64,000 nucleotides of DNA. Source: Sarcocystis neurona. Its lineage: Eukaryota; Apicomplexa; Conoidasida; Eucoccidiorida; Sarcocystidae. The notes beneath the pieces are model-generated. The model was not told where the DNA came from. It saw only the letters and a program-made list of their open reading frames with translations, and did no database searches. The position numbers and the translations under genes are program-made. Every line of letters starts with the position of its first letter. The first letter of the stretch is position 1. Positions 35,101 to 41,160 of this stretch are shown piece by piece. The stretch lies in contig KL647289.1 in assembly GCA_000727475.1 (NCBI GenBank), positions 5,810,776 through 5,874,775 on the forward strand. Reading direction: 5' to 3'.

Positions 35101-36927
35101 AGCAGAGGTCGGTGCAGGAAAGCAAAAAGGAAAGAAACGCTGCAGGTGGCGCAGATAGGCTGCGCTGCAGTCAGGTGGGGCAGTAGCCGCAGCAGCAAGC
35201 AACCTTATTTCAGGCCACGACGACAGCTGAGGAGGCAGAGGCTGCTCGCAGCCGCATGCACCGCAGCTTGAGAATCGACTGTGTGTTGTTTTCTCAGCAG
35301 CAGGAGCAGCTTTGACTCCTCTTGCTTCCCTTTCACGGTCGGCTGCTAGTCCGCCTTCTTCTTCTTCGTTGTCCTGTTCCGCGGGCAGCAGGAAGCCGTG
35401 CTGCGGTGAGCTACCCACTGGGCGGTGCTGCTGCTGCTGCAGCAGCAACTGCGTCGCCTCGTCTGCGCATCCCGAAGACAAAGTGGCCGTGGCCGCCGAA
35501 GCGGGAAGAGAAGGATCAGCAGCAGCGGCAGCAGGGTTAAGGTAGACCCCACAGCAGGTGCTACGTAGCAGAGGCTTCTGCAGTGTGAGATGAACCACAC
35601 ACAGTCCCGTCCACAAGTCCAGCACAAACGCCCCCGCTTCTCCGTAGAGCAAAGCAAAGCGACGATCACCGAGAACACGTAGTGCCAGCAACGGATAAAG
35701 AGGCATCAGCTTGACGACCGAGAAGCAGCGGCCGTCCTGGATCGACCACAGACGCACGCGATTATCCGCATGCAGCGACACCAGCACTTCTTCGCTGCTG
35801 CTGCACGTCTGGGGTGTCTCTGTCAGCAGGGGAGCAGCAGAAGCCGCGATGGCGAAGTCGCACTCCACTACTGCTGCTGCTCCTCCCCACTCACTCAGAA
35901 GCACCAGGTGAGGCACCGCTGGCAGCGGCAAAGACTCCTCAAGCTGCGCTGCAAATACAGAGGCAAAAACTCGCGCAGCGATATTCGCTGCCGATGTTTC
36001 TGGTGCTCCAGTGTCACTGTCAGCTGCTGCTGCTAATGCGTCTTCGGCAGATCCTTCTGCGGCTTCTGCTGCCACCGGTGCCGTTTGCCTACTCCTCACC
36101 GGACGCAGGGGCGACGACACTGTGTCGCTGTTCTTGTCTGCTGCTGCTGCCGCCACACAGACACTCGCTGCCTCGGTTGCCGCTGCTGCTGCAGCAGCTG
36201 CTGCTGACTCGGCAGCTGCAAGGGCCCCTGCTGCTGCTGTTGCTGCCTCAGAAGCGACAGAAGTGTCGCCCCAGTCGGCCGCACTCAGGCACGAAGAGAA
36301 TACTGCGTCTGCATTAGCTGCTGCGGCCTCTGAAGCTGCAAGCGCCACTCCCGCTGCGGCCGCTGCAGCTACCCCACAAGTTCCATCACAGCTCGGCCAA
36401 GGCCGAAGTGAGGACCTCCCAGCAGCCGTGTTGTGTCCAGCTGTACCATTACGATTGCTGATGGAAGAGTCTTCCTTATCACTATCTACCTGTGACGGGC
36501 TGCTAGACCGACCGCTGCTGTGAGTGGCATTTACCCTGTTGCGGTCGCCGCTCCCAGGACCGCTGCTACTGCCGCTGACGTCGCTGCTGCTGCTACCCTC
36601 CCTGTTGCGGCGACGTCCGCGACAAGTAGTGTTGCTGCTGTTGCTGCAATCCTCTGCAAAGTGCCGGTGCAGCGTATGCAGCTGCCACAAGTAGATTTGG
36701 CCGCCGTGAGTCCCTGTAGCTAAGAACGTTGCTTGGGGATTCACGGCAATGCAACAGACTGATGCATGCAGAGGTATATCCGGCCACAACAGGCAGGATA
36801 GCCACGTCTGTGGATCTAGGGACGAAGCAGCCGCCGCCGCAGCTGCGGGAAATGCCCCCTCTTTAGATCTGCTGCCACTGTTCTTCCAACCTCCTCCGGT
36901 GCTGCTTTCTCCGCTCTCACCCGGCAT
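7954..36927 (-). CDS. WDR7 / rabconnectin-3 beta-like giant WD40 protein
   Basis: WDR7 pairs with DMXL proteins (rabconnectin-3) to regulate V-ATPase assembly on endomembranes. The first exon carries a WDR7-type opening: LWPDIPLH, then ATGTHGGQIYLWQL, then HADNRVRLWSIQDGRCF. The last exons carry its typical ending: FHQQTQRFAVGCVDSF, ILYDLRTATKWKVLEGHAG, SFSEDGSLIGSYSAHDG, GGILGIAGKPHKVFNLPP and a short C-terminal strand. Both ends lie on the same strand in the correct order, and helical coding blocks between them fit the solenoid of the family. Human WDR7 has about 1,500 residues; the open frames here suggest two to three times that, the excess being Ala, Gln, Ser and Pro runs. The start is taken as the ATG at 36927, which precedes the first WD motif. 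The middle exons are only partly resolved and a 449-base gap interrupts one block. That everything between is a single gene is inferred. Confidence 0.82.
8281..8391 (-). CDS. WDR7-like gene, penultimate exon
   Basis: Thirty-seven codons lie between a cccgctgcag acceptor, itself in a CTG tract, and a gtgagt donor. It encodes GFFGGILGIAGKPHKVFN and LPP, matching the SLLGSIG...PP segment that follows the last WD motif of WDR7. Confidence 0.82.
9788..9873 (-). CDS. WDR7-like gene, C-terminal WD exon 2
   Basis: Eighty-six bases lie between a cttcccag acceptor and a gtattc donor, encoding AVSCVSFSEDGSLIGS and AHDGTMRLWQ, a complete WD40 motif. The adjacent introns are packed with CTG on the sense strand. 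Confidence 0.85.
10803..10935 (-). CDS. WDR7-like gene, C-terminal WD exon 1
   Basis: The exon follows a ctttttcag acceptor and encodes MTTFHQQTQRFAVGCV, ILYDLRTATKWKV and LEGHA. It ends in phase 1 at a gtgtgt donor and joins the next exon in phase. The TQRxAVGxxxGxxxxYDxRT pattern is diagnostic for the WDR7 C-terminus. Confidence 0.85.
13045..13443 (-). CDS. WDR7-like gene, internal coding region
   Basis: The minus frame encodes RVVCCDEGTFLVRDKHRNDV and then DVVEAIVRCLDPAEPQLRQ. The latter resembles the helix that in WDR7 relatives shortly precedes the C-terminal WD segment. The exon probably ends near 13215 at a gtcttt donor. The Gln/Lys-rich tail beyond that is likely not translated. Confidence 0.5.
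   Translation of the reverse strand: MSLEAVFLHRQRRVDRVVCCDEGTFLVRDKHRNDVRLAPVYVHPRMPDAAPDVLPDVVEAIVRCLDPAEPQLRQVFSQTLPSYYSSHRREWQPHQPARNEEKEEEQQRQTQQPKQTQKQIQLRTKKKRRQYN
13630..13980. repeat. (CATA)/(TA) microsatellite block in a WDR7 intron
   Basis: About 350 bases consist almost wholly of acata/cacat variants, ending in a pure TA run near 13960-13978. Frames through it on either strand give only Tyr/His/Ile/Thr or Cys/Val/Tyr/Met repeats. Confidence 0.9.
15373..15452. repeat. four copies of a 20-bp tandem repeat
   Basis: Units of cacgcacgaggcagcagcag start at 15373, 15393, 15413 and 15433 and are effectively identical. The unit is not a multiple of three and the block lies in intronic sequence of the WDR7-like gene. 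It is a likely length polymorphism. Confidence 0.9.
15796..16015 (-). CDS. WDR7-like gene, internal exon
   Basis: A frame with FAESFIPVISSGPRTRTLP and ATELHPEVSTAALSTLMYL ends at a gtgagc donor after 15796. The acceptor is probably the ccacaag just above 16015. The helical, leucine-rich content fits the solenoid region. Confidence 0.45.
18520..18608 (-). CDS. WDR7-like gene, internal exon (29 codons)
   Basis: A ttgctcag acceptor and a strong gtaagc donor bracket a frame encoding EIALVMDRYLPRNF and DKLLVATVHDGPLEP, phase 1 in and 0 out. Strand and position place it in the WDR7-like gene, but I cannot align it to a named part of the family. Another candidate exon at about 19720-19590 encodes GEIVSPLDDLQLHSCAVAAL. 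Confidence 0.5.
20884..22651 (-). CDS. WDR7-like gene, fourth coding region (several short exons)
   Basis: Three minus-strand frames in this interval look coding: ARAALWRAVVATWWPFLSLY with DEEAALALLALMLYERPG (about 22640-22450), FGDGEELAHFLLLQQRPQLL (about 22210), and CYDSIGAGVAVWRPLPLVAH through VLLAAAIAPALLLLVKALVD (about 21880-21530). They are helical and leucine-rich as expected for the solenoid. They are separated by CTG-rich stretches that could be introns. Exact borders are not resolved. Confidence 0.45.
22798..23150. repeat. (GATA)/(AGAC) tetranucleotide block
   Basis: Roughly 350 bases are built from agat, agac and aggt tetranucleotides, with related sequence resuming near 23390-23510. 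It lies within the WDR7-like gene and separates two coding regions. Confidence 0.9.
24150..26694 (-). CDS. WDR7-like gene, third coding block (helical middle region)
   Basis: The long minus frame that runs from 26694 down to 23545 is protein-like only above about 24150. There it shows helical, partly conserved-looking segments such as YVHLGICQFLRRVICSMPEQ, LLQYVDAALLLLARR and LRMLRSLVALPFYPH, mixed with Ala and Gln runs. Below that it turns into Cys/Ser/Leu-rich translation typical of CTG introns. Exon borders are not fixed. Its position between the N-terminal propellers and the C-terminal WD segment agrees with the WDR7 solenoid. Confidence 0.55.
26995..33420 (-). CDS. WDR7-like gene, second large coding block with gap
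   Basis: A single frame of more than 2,100 codons runs from a tgttgcag acceptor at 33420 to 26995. It contains YLVALTPQRLLLWRRR, LLAWTTTGMLYAYPLPL, SMLLAGATSRGDVILWQL and FTATHYYLWKLQTGRLLY, which are propeller strands. They are interspersed with poly-Gln, an (AAAAP)n tract and Ser/Gly/Glu-rich linkers. The frame stays open across 449 unknown bases, so its exact length is unknown. Some CTG-rich stretches inside it could be in-frame introns. Confidence 0.7.
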   Translation of the reverse strand, partial: DEPLLQEVGGSARSSLVAITATYLVALTPQRLLLWRRRLTAAAGRGASLQYDHILHIFVAPPPQAWYLGEAFSSSCGDSAAGGAVAALLQQLHRQLPQQQKGFHTRGGFEEDGNACGSSSKPLFSPHTAAGTAPQRAPDGHSALTAGRAAGTGTAPAVSGAASDWCGLQVLRFSPGLQGLWAALDARRLEQQQGGGGGGGAAASAQAAVSGSGGLPYAWSFGAAEAVLLAWTTTGMLYAYPLPLYPLEAAVLLRAAGGDAAALAGAAAAAKAGASAAQQLIKGIYVGKLQSDILGGEDTPTPVFFPLTAGQGERSSSSKGGAAAARETDAVSNEPAQCHTNGLLTVGISLRAAERFSATCWAVQDVLPPSPIVKDAKRQEEHQQQQNASQQEQQQQAPQFHQQHPQHYSGALLQTEQPEKLQQQQEASENRRERIESQQEEEFDQQQGEILRTLGLHAVACEVFPSQEREVLRVAGRKKLLWCSSKVSFDLSRVWRLPSTLRQALHRALWPPLPPLLLPEVNALKSSSVLEQQVLRRLLDPHAAGARDGLSKLPRLFQQLLRALYHPQLQLQQQHVILPSAAPQSHAAATAKPSAATALAAAAAPAAAAPAAAAPAAAAPAAAAPAAAAPAAXXXXXXXXXXXXXXXXXXXXXXXXXXXXXXXXXXXXXXXXXXXXXXXXXXXXXXXXXXXXXXXXXXXXXXXXXXXXXXXXXXXXXXXXXXXXXXXXXXXXXXXXXXXXXXXXXXXXXXXXXXXXXXXXXXXXXXXXXXXXXXXXXXXXXXLLRLLAAAAPAAAAPAAAAPAAAAPAAAAPAAAAPAAATAAAAPLAAWHFSQRGGSEASGARSGRMERSALGFHDDPGGEDSLWSSPPAWRVSSRAAAAPLSPCVSGAGVAPLSQDAAAPAAASSAELLLHAETHALCWCVAETVGRLYLISSFSDGSAVAVCLNLLLKKKKKSQLLHLRKAAVSRTPSTATASEQETQQQQQVQRQLQPHGATQQPEQPGEEEPQQQRQQHTQRLPQQQQERQRGLPKACQDTSASLLVNNRSLGERNTSAEEIQAAAREGREEDAAAAEEAVLYLSGDPSLIAWPRARRLLPSLIQIPTPGTHPLFAAAESSTTPQRSHSRGCKSCAKSSRTRSGSESSSESTSESSSDGCCSSASGMDEALTRPDEIEEAGGGESTGRRARLFAADQQQDKIRTSTERQLLQQRRWVHALLQQQQQGLWGAAARVPLYAEPERVVQTQVTCLLPLSSMLLAGATSRGDVILWQLPAFAVCCFLPRVLPAAAVALLRVLAVCGGQGEAHFDSNCFLAADASGLLSLVDAAKCCCCTDTCSALPPLSGAANCLPAAPAEQLFSRASPGSAQQQAHGVQEQQGGVRWWGREGAGGEQSAGESRGLVESPIYVHYRSAAWTARTAELLRFAPRPCTWGGVFPLERAAGVSDAAALRKVVIDLLSDLICCFTATHYYLWKLQTGRLLYRAPLSRLPGVFAPDVIDSTYSHYQPIFLQNPFLYTASPYLELTSRGLAIGSMQLSSSSSCCRCCFFRAAATDTAAPCKLLRTRAAPGAEEERPGDTETRQAVSADEKTAELRRKSAEAAADVLCVPAGDACVEADAFAPAAGLFDAEAAATIKGSRRSYSGREEEEAALLGCPVLASAAQFCSSGDLDRHRSLPTCPVLLLPLEPLLLGSSSDVGGASEAGGAWGDTAAAAAGNAKAITQAATARSNSNRLVALLRSCAPLLPVGLQPTVDAAVQQLSSFFSPSSLPFVPAAVGAELALSISLPLLLVHGFLLDMHLQHHVAVAAAVAAAAAVCVSASAALLPDAGGSATAEAGSAAAGAAARETRVSTAPAESSRAPEEERRISAASLLATAGEIFLKATQRRESFAMAAQGSCCHQRLLQLSAQLLQMLQLLQLSNPNTGSSSRSRSRFPRYAQRKKEETEQQGQLPCSLREGKTGGASRVLHAVVSAATAAERSALQQAAAVVHAAAHSAMAPAFPDALTTFVLRQLPQQQLLRSSQQQMQTSRQEEPARNPGPRSSAALLLQIQQRFLLGPRPLPSLGQSTAALRALLLSSPAAVNIATLSTDPQEQRQQQPKQQQRQGRQTHHQEPDHGLLIDRVSLTAALRERAGNGTAHSIGEEVS
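30959..31625 (-). repeat. 15-bp tandem repeat encoding (AAAAP)n
   Basis: The plus strand repeats the unit gcagcaggagctgca. On the coding minus strand this reads Ala-Ala-Ala-Ala-Pro with a period of five residues. At least six units precede the gap and about five follow it, with occasional substitutions. Because the unit is a multiple of three, copy-number change keeps the WDR7-like frame. Confidence 0.92.
31076..31524. other. assembly gap (449 N)
   Basis: A run of N is flanked on both sides by the same 15-bp tandem repeat, so the gap is very likely collapsed or unassembled repeat. True repeat length, and hence protein length, cannot be read. Confidence 0.99.
34078..36927 (-). CDS. WDR7-like gene, first large coding block
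   Basis: One frame is open from the ATG at 36927 to a stop at 34078, about 950 codons. It encodes the first WD40 motifs: TGTHGGQIYLWQLHTL near residue 75, NRVRLWSIQDGRCF and AAITVDGRVAVWSL. They are separated by long Ala/Ser/Asp-rich inserts absent from WDR7 of animals. The true exon probably ends shortly before the stop at a donor I could not fix; coding resumes in another frame near 33930-33640 (TASSVVMVGHVGEG onward). Confidence 0.78.
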   Translation of the reverse strand: MPGESGESSTGGGWKNSGSRSKEGAFPAAAAAAASSLDPQTWLSCLLWPDIPLHASVCCIAVNPQATFLATGTHGGQIYLWQLHTLHRHFAEDCSNSSNTTCRGRRRNREGSSSSDVSGSSSGPGSGDRNRVNATHSSGRSSSPSQVDSDKEDSSISNRNGTAGHNTAAGRSSLRPWPSCDGTCGVAAAAAAGVALAASEAAAANADAVFSSCLSAADWGDTSVASEAATAAAGALAAAESAAAAAAAAATEAASVCVAAAAADKNSDTVSSPLRPVRSRQTAPVAAEAAEGSAEDALAAAADSDTGAPETSAANIAARVFASVFAAQLEESLPLPAVPHLVLLSEWGGAAAVVECDFAIAASAAPLLTETPQTCSSSEEVLVSLHADNRVRLWSIQDGRCFSVVKLMPLYPLLALRVLGDRRFALLYGEAGAFVLDLWTGLCVVHLTLQKPLLRSTCCGVYLNPAAAAADPSLPASAATATLSSGCADEATQLLLQQQQHRPVGSSPQHGFLLPAEQDNEEEEGGLAADREREARGVKAAPAAEKTTHSRFSSCGACGCEQPLPPQLSSWPEIRLLAAAATAPPDCSAAYLRHLQRFFPFCFPAPTSAVCRPSDYLTVPQQQSNRPLSYLQPQQEQQAQQLYDAPVSSYVSAAAVEAAEVVRAVEAAAAAAFPAAAARPTDEQPWGGHEAAAPSKRGRAAAPDKHAWPAALSNDVLVAAITVDGRVAVWSLTAVLQGWSCGGSGSCRNGSLFALAAAAVPSTFSKTESGTSSSQNADDEAGAAAAGATPAAAATSASPFAATATAAAAGGNAEENAVFAIRGQREYTVFAAFSESLTAARQQRAELEQQRQHQLDAVAADLGRRTAGTAADGGGLAQEQVQGRTSGQTRVAAATPADVNRVSSPLFSGSALRKGSLPSSFPERGCCNCSRREAYLKPAFVSEPCCLTV

Positions 36928-38524
36928 CGCTGCCACACGCTGCCGCGAGAGAAAGACGCGCGCGAAGCGCCAGCCGCAGCAGCGTAGACGCGCCGCTCGA
37001 CAGGGAAGCAGCGGCAGTAGCAGCTCCGCCTGCGCCACGTGCTCCCACGGAGGCTTGTGCTGCTGCTGCCGCAGCTCCGGCTGGAGTCTCTGGACTACCG
37101 TATTCGCCCGACGATTAAGGCCGTCATGTCGAGTGTACAATCCCTTTCGAAATGCATGGAGAGGGGCGACCTGGCTGCACGAGGCAGCGGAACCAAAAGA
37201 AGCGGCGGTACCAGCGCCGCCCGTATCACAACAGTGGCAGATCCAGCAACAAAATTAGTACAGGCCAGCGATGGACGTCAAAGAGGAACCATACGGAGCT
37301 GGTCTTCTCTGTGTGTGTGCACGAGTACTTATAAGAGAAAAAGAGAAAATACGTAGTTGTAGACAGACGCACGCTTCAGCATCCACGTGGTGCCGTAGAA
37401 GTGGGGTGCTGTCAAGAAAAGGTGTCGTGGGGCACGAAAAGTTAAAGCAGACGCCCCCTTCATGCACACACAGACGCGAGGCGAGTACAAGAGTATCGAG
37501 CAAGAAAAGCCACGTTTAAATGCAGAAAGAAAAGTACCTCTCGTAATCTTTCGGCATAAAACTCGGAAAACAGCAGAGAACGAGTGTATACGTAGTGGAA
37601 CTGTGAAGTATGAAAGGAGACGATACGGCTGCGTATGTCCAGTACCGTTGTCTCGTGTCTACGAGAAATTGTTGAGCGGAAGAGGAGGAGCTCCTCCCAT
37701 GTGGCTAGTAGCTGCAACGCAGACCGTTGTCTTCCGTGCACCTCACTAGAAAGTTTTCCAATATACGAGAGGGTCACGCGTCGAAGAGGGAGAGCATATG
37801 CAGCTCGTGAAATTTGCGGAATACCAGATGACGGAACACCTTCGGAAGCCAAAACACACGTCACACCGTTTGCGGTCAAGTCGGTGCACAGGATAGGTTG
37901 TGTGTCTCAAGGGAGAAGGGAAGGAAGAAGAAAACAACTATCGACACATATCGGTCTGCAAGTGAAAACATGAGAATACTTGTGTATTTTACGAGGAAGA
38001 GACAACGATGTGTTAAAGGAGAAATGTGTACACGTGTATGCGGGGATATACGTAAAATCCCTACGAAGAGACGTAACAACTTGACTCCACCGGGACGCTG
38101 GGAGACTCATCAGGAGTGGCACCGTAGGGAACTCAGGAGGGTCCGAGGAAAATACCCATGCAACAAACATACGCGTGACTTGGCAGCCACAAAGCACATT
38201 GCTGGCTTCTCAGCAACTCGGACGACCACTACAATACACAGAACTGGGTCAGAGTCAAACCGCCATGTTGAAACCTTGTAGGCTACGCAAAAGCGAGTTG
38301 GCCGGCTGTGTCCATTAAGGTGTTCGTGTATTCGTGTTCGTGCTAGACTGCATCCTTGCAACTTGTTCGCCTGTGCCGAAGATGGAATTGTGGAGCGGAA
38401 GTTGACTGAAGGCAAAGGACATGCGAAGCAGCGAGGACGTGCGAGAAGGCACTGGACAAGAGGGTCTCTTTTGACGACTGTGCTGCTGCTCTGATGCTGC
38501 TTGAAAAGCAGCCGCGTTTGCGCT
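36928..38524. other. divergent intergenic interval, no resolved gene
   Basis: This interval lies between the start of the WDR7-like gene (minus) and the start of the 38525 gene (plus), so it should hold both promoters. Open frames exist on both strands (minus 37879-37460; plus 37635-37973) and either could be an exon. I found no donor/acceptor pair that decides. No recognisable promoter motif was seen. Confidence 0.5.
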
Positions 38525-39269
38525 ATGAGGAGTCGTTCACCGAAAGCAATACCCGTAGCGGGCACCCACGCACACTTCGTGATGAGGCAGTCAAAATTAA
38601 ACCCGGAAATTTGTGCGATTTGTGTAAGGAAACTGTGTGTTCCCCGGGTTTTTGTCACGCAAACAGCCACTGCATGCACGGCGGAGACGAGATAGTAGAT
38701 CACGGTCGCGCAGGCACACTTGCAGGACGCAACAGAAAAAAGACATACGAAAGTCTTCCTGTCTACGCGAATATTTGGTGCAGTTAAGACCTTGTGGGCA
38801 CGTTCCTCTCGTGCAGCTTCCATCCGTCTGCAAAGAACTAGTGGACAACCGACGAAAGACAGCGATTCGTTGCGGCCCGCTACCTTGGAAAACGATGCCG
38901 TACACGGTGAACGTCGTATACCGCGCACGGTTAACTGGCACAGAATGGGAAAATAAGCTCGCGGAGACTCTTGAAAAGCACACGTGTAGAGCTCAAGGTA
39001 GGCATCTTGAATGAATAGAGTCAAAATGATGGTTATCTACAGGGTGTGTGTACTTAACTGTGAACCATCTGCGCTTGAGGTACGCACACACTGCACGACG
39101 AGGGTTCCTGTACTCGAGTGCGTGCCTTGAAGACAGGATAGACCGGCCCGGCGGACGTACAATAAAATTGGATACATCGAGAGAATGCACTGCTCAACAA
39201 CAGCGTGCACGGCTCCGTGTGCTAAGTGAAGGCGTATGTCTTACACGTAAAGACACATTTCTCTGCTGA
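38525..39269 (+). CDS. unknown small protein, 148 residues, three exons
   Basis: I do not recognise the product. Exons are 38525-38623 (donor gtaagg), 38817-38997 (acceptor cctctcgtgcag, donor gtaggc) and 39103-39269. Phases 0 and 1 match and the total is 447 nt. The start MRSRSPKAIP is the nearest in-frame ATG. Readable segments are SVCKELVDNRRKTAIRCG, YTVNVVYRARLTGTEWENKL and a basic C-terminus DTSRECTAQQQRARLRVL. The basic N-terminus could be an organellar targeting peptide; that is only a suggestion. A 304-codon frame on the opposite strand (39024-38110) is treated as a shadow. Confidence 0.55.
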
Positions 39270-40173
39270 GAAACCATGTGCACACTTACCGCTGCAAAAG
39301 TAAATTGAGAACTACTACGCCCCCTGGTAAGGGTCACATGTGTCAGCTACTGGTATCCCCGTAATGCGCTTGTGTCAAGCGAATGAGGACATATGTCTAG
39401 TCCAATATACATACCTATATATCCCTGTAATGACACGTAGGTTTTCACAAAATGTGTATATACACATACGAGGGAATATATGAATATCGATCCTAATGCA
39501 TCTGCGGAGAGCCGCATCCGCTTTTTGCTCTTTGCCTGGGAAAAAGTACGGCAGTGCGTTTCAATGGGAAGACGCCGATTTATACATATGTCTACTTGTA
39601 TACATACGCACATGTAACCGTATTAACACGGAAATTTTCACCATATATATATATATATATATATGTGACGAAATACATGTTTACAACTACTACTGCACTT
39701 GAAGGTAATTGCGCCCAATGCTTGTGCTTTCCTTGTTGGAGTGTGTCTCACGGGAAGGCGCCTCCATGTTGGGGTGCCCGTCGGCCGTGACGAAGCGGCG
39801 GCATATATATATATATATAAGACAAAACGCACTGCGTCAAAGAGGGTTAGGGAAGAGCAAGATAAGCGGGGGCAAGCGGTCTTTTCCCGGCGCGTGACTT
39901 TTTTTAGCAAGCTGGCACGTGTGAATTCAATCATATTGTCCACGTACGGATGTCTACGCCATGCTGGGGAATATAGAAGGCAGCGAAACACGCCTTCCAG
40001 TCAACTTATTCGTTGGACTCCTAGTTTCCAGGGTGGTGTCTACAACTTCACCCGTGGACGCATATAAGATATACATCATCCGACCCGTACCACATGTCAA
40101 ACAGCACGGCAAGTGGATGAATACACATATACATTTAGAATATTACTGTGCAGGCGTGCCCACGTACCTGCGG
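39270..40173. other. convergent intergenic interval
   Basis: This interval lies between the stop of the plus-strand 38525 gene and the stop of the minus-strand 40783 gene. It holds (TA)n runs at 39643-39664 and about 39804-39820. A plus-strand frame (39849-40060, KRVREEQDKRGQAVF) and a minus-strand frame over the same bases could each be an exon, and I cannot decide between them. Confidence 0.4.
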
Positions 40174-40783
40174 TTACACGCCTCTAGCCGACACGTGTAG
40201 ATTCCTGCGACCCACGGCATACACCAGCGTCCGCACGTCTGGGCTTCGCCTGACAGAAAAAAAGTGGGTTTTTTAGAGCTCTTACGTTGTTGCAACACCG
40301 AATTGCCCATTAACGTCCACACAAAGAACTAGCTTGTACAACGAGGTAAACAGTGCCCGTGACTGCGTTCAGTAGGCGTTGTGCCCCCCCGACTTACATG
40401 TCCGACGCGGCACTTGCAGATTTCAACTTCCGGGAAAGTAAACGCGATGAAAGGTAGCGTCGCCCTTGCGTAGCGTGTTCGTTATACCACAGTAAGAAGG
40501 AAGCCTCACAGGAAGGGATGACTCCTGTCGTAAAAGAGCCACGCGGACGCGGCATCCACACTAAGGTGTATTCTGGTTCGACTGCTCGAACTGCTCTGTG
40601 TTCAGGTGGCACCCCGCAGTCCACTGTCACGCTGTGCTTCTTCCACACCTACAACGCTCCACGGAGCACTCTTATCTGTTTCGCCGTGCTATAATCCTTG
40701 GATATTTTCTATGCACAAAAGAGACTTCAAGCTAACCTTTCACCGTGTTTCTCCTTCACCTTCATCGTGTGCAAGTCTATCAT
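40174..40783 (-). CDS. unknown small protein, 116 residues, three exons
   Basis: I do not recognise the product. Exons are 40783-40760, 40648-40398 and 40249-40174. The large middle exon has a cgttgtag acceptor and a gtaagt donor; the last follows a tttttttctgtcag acceptor. The total is 351 nt and phases match. Segments are VPPEHRAVRAVEPEYTLVW, RGSFTTGVIPSCEASFLLW and the C-terminus TLVYAVGRRNLHVSARGV. The eight-codon first exon (MIDLHTMK, donor gtgaag) is the least certain part. Confidence 0.5.
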
Positions 40784-41160
40784 AATGTTAGCTTGTGATG
40801 TTCGAGCCGACGGGCATTTACGTTGGCTCTCGCTCAGGTATTCCCCTGTCTTGCATTTAAAGCAGCGAAGGCCGTAGACATTTTATGAAGGTCGAGAATT
40901 GCTGACCCTAAAACCTTATATATATATATATATACGTATACATATATATACATACATGTGTACATATTTGCATGCCGGTTCACATCCACATACGTAACCA
41001 GATATGTATCGTCATACACGTAAGACGCGTCTATCTACCCAAGCATCAGCACTGCTCTGGAGATCAACACTTGGACTCGTCCACGTTTACTAGGGCGTTC
41101 CCACTGCGCTTGTAAAGACGCATCGTATGGGCGGCGAAGAGAAGCACCAAAGCAGTGCAG

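Noticed and set aside
38110..39024. 304-codon minus-strand frame
   Set aside because: The plus strand over the same bases has three exons with gtaagg and gtaggc donors, good acceptors and matching phases, so the minus frame is judged a shadow.
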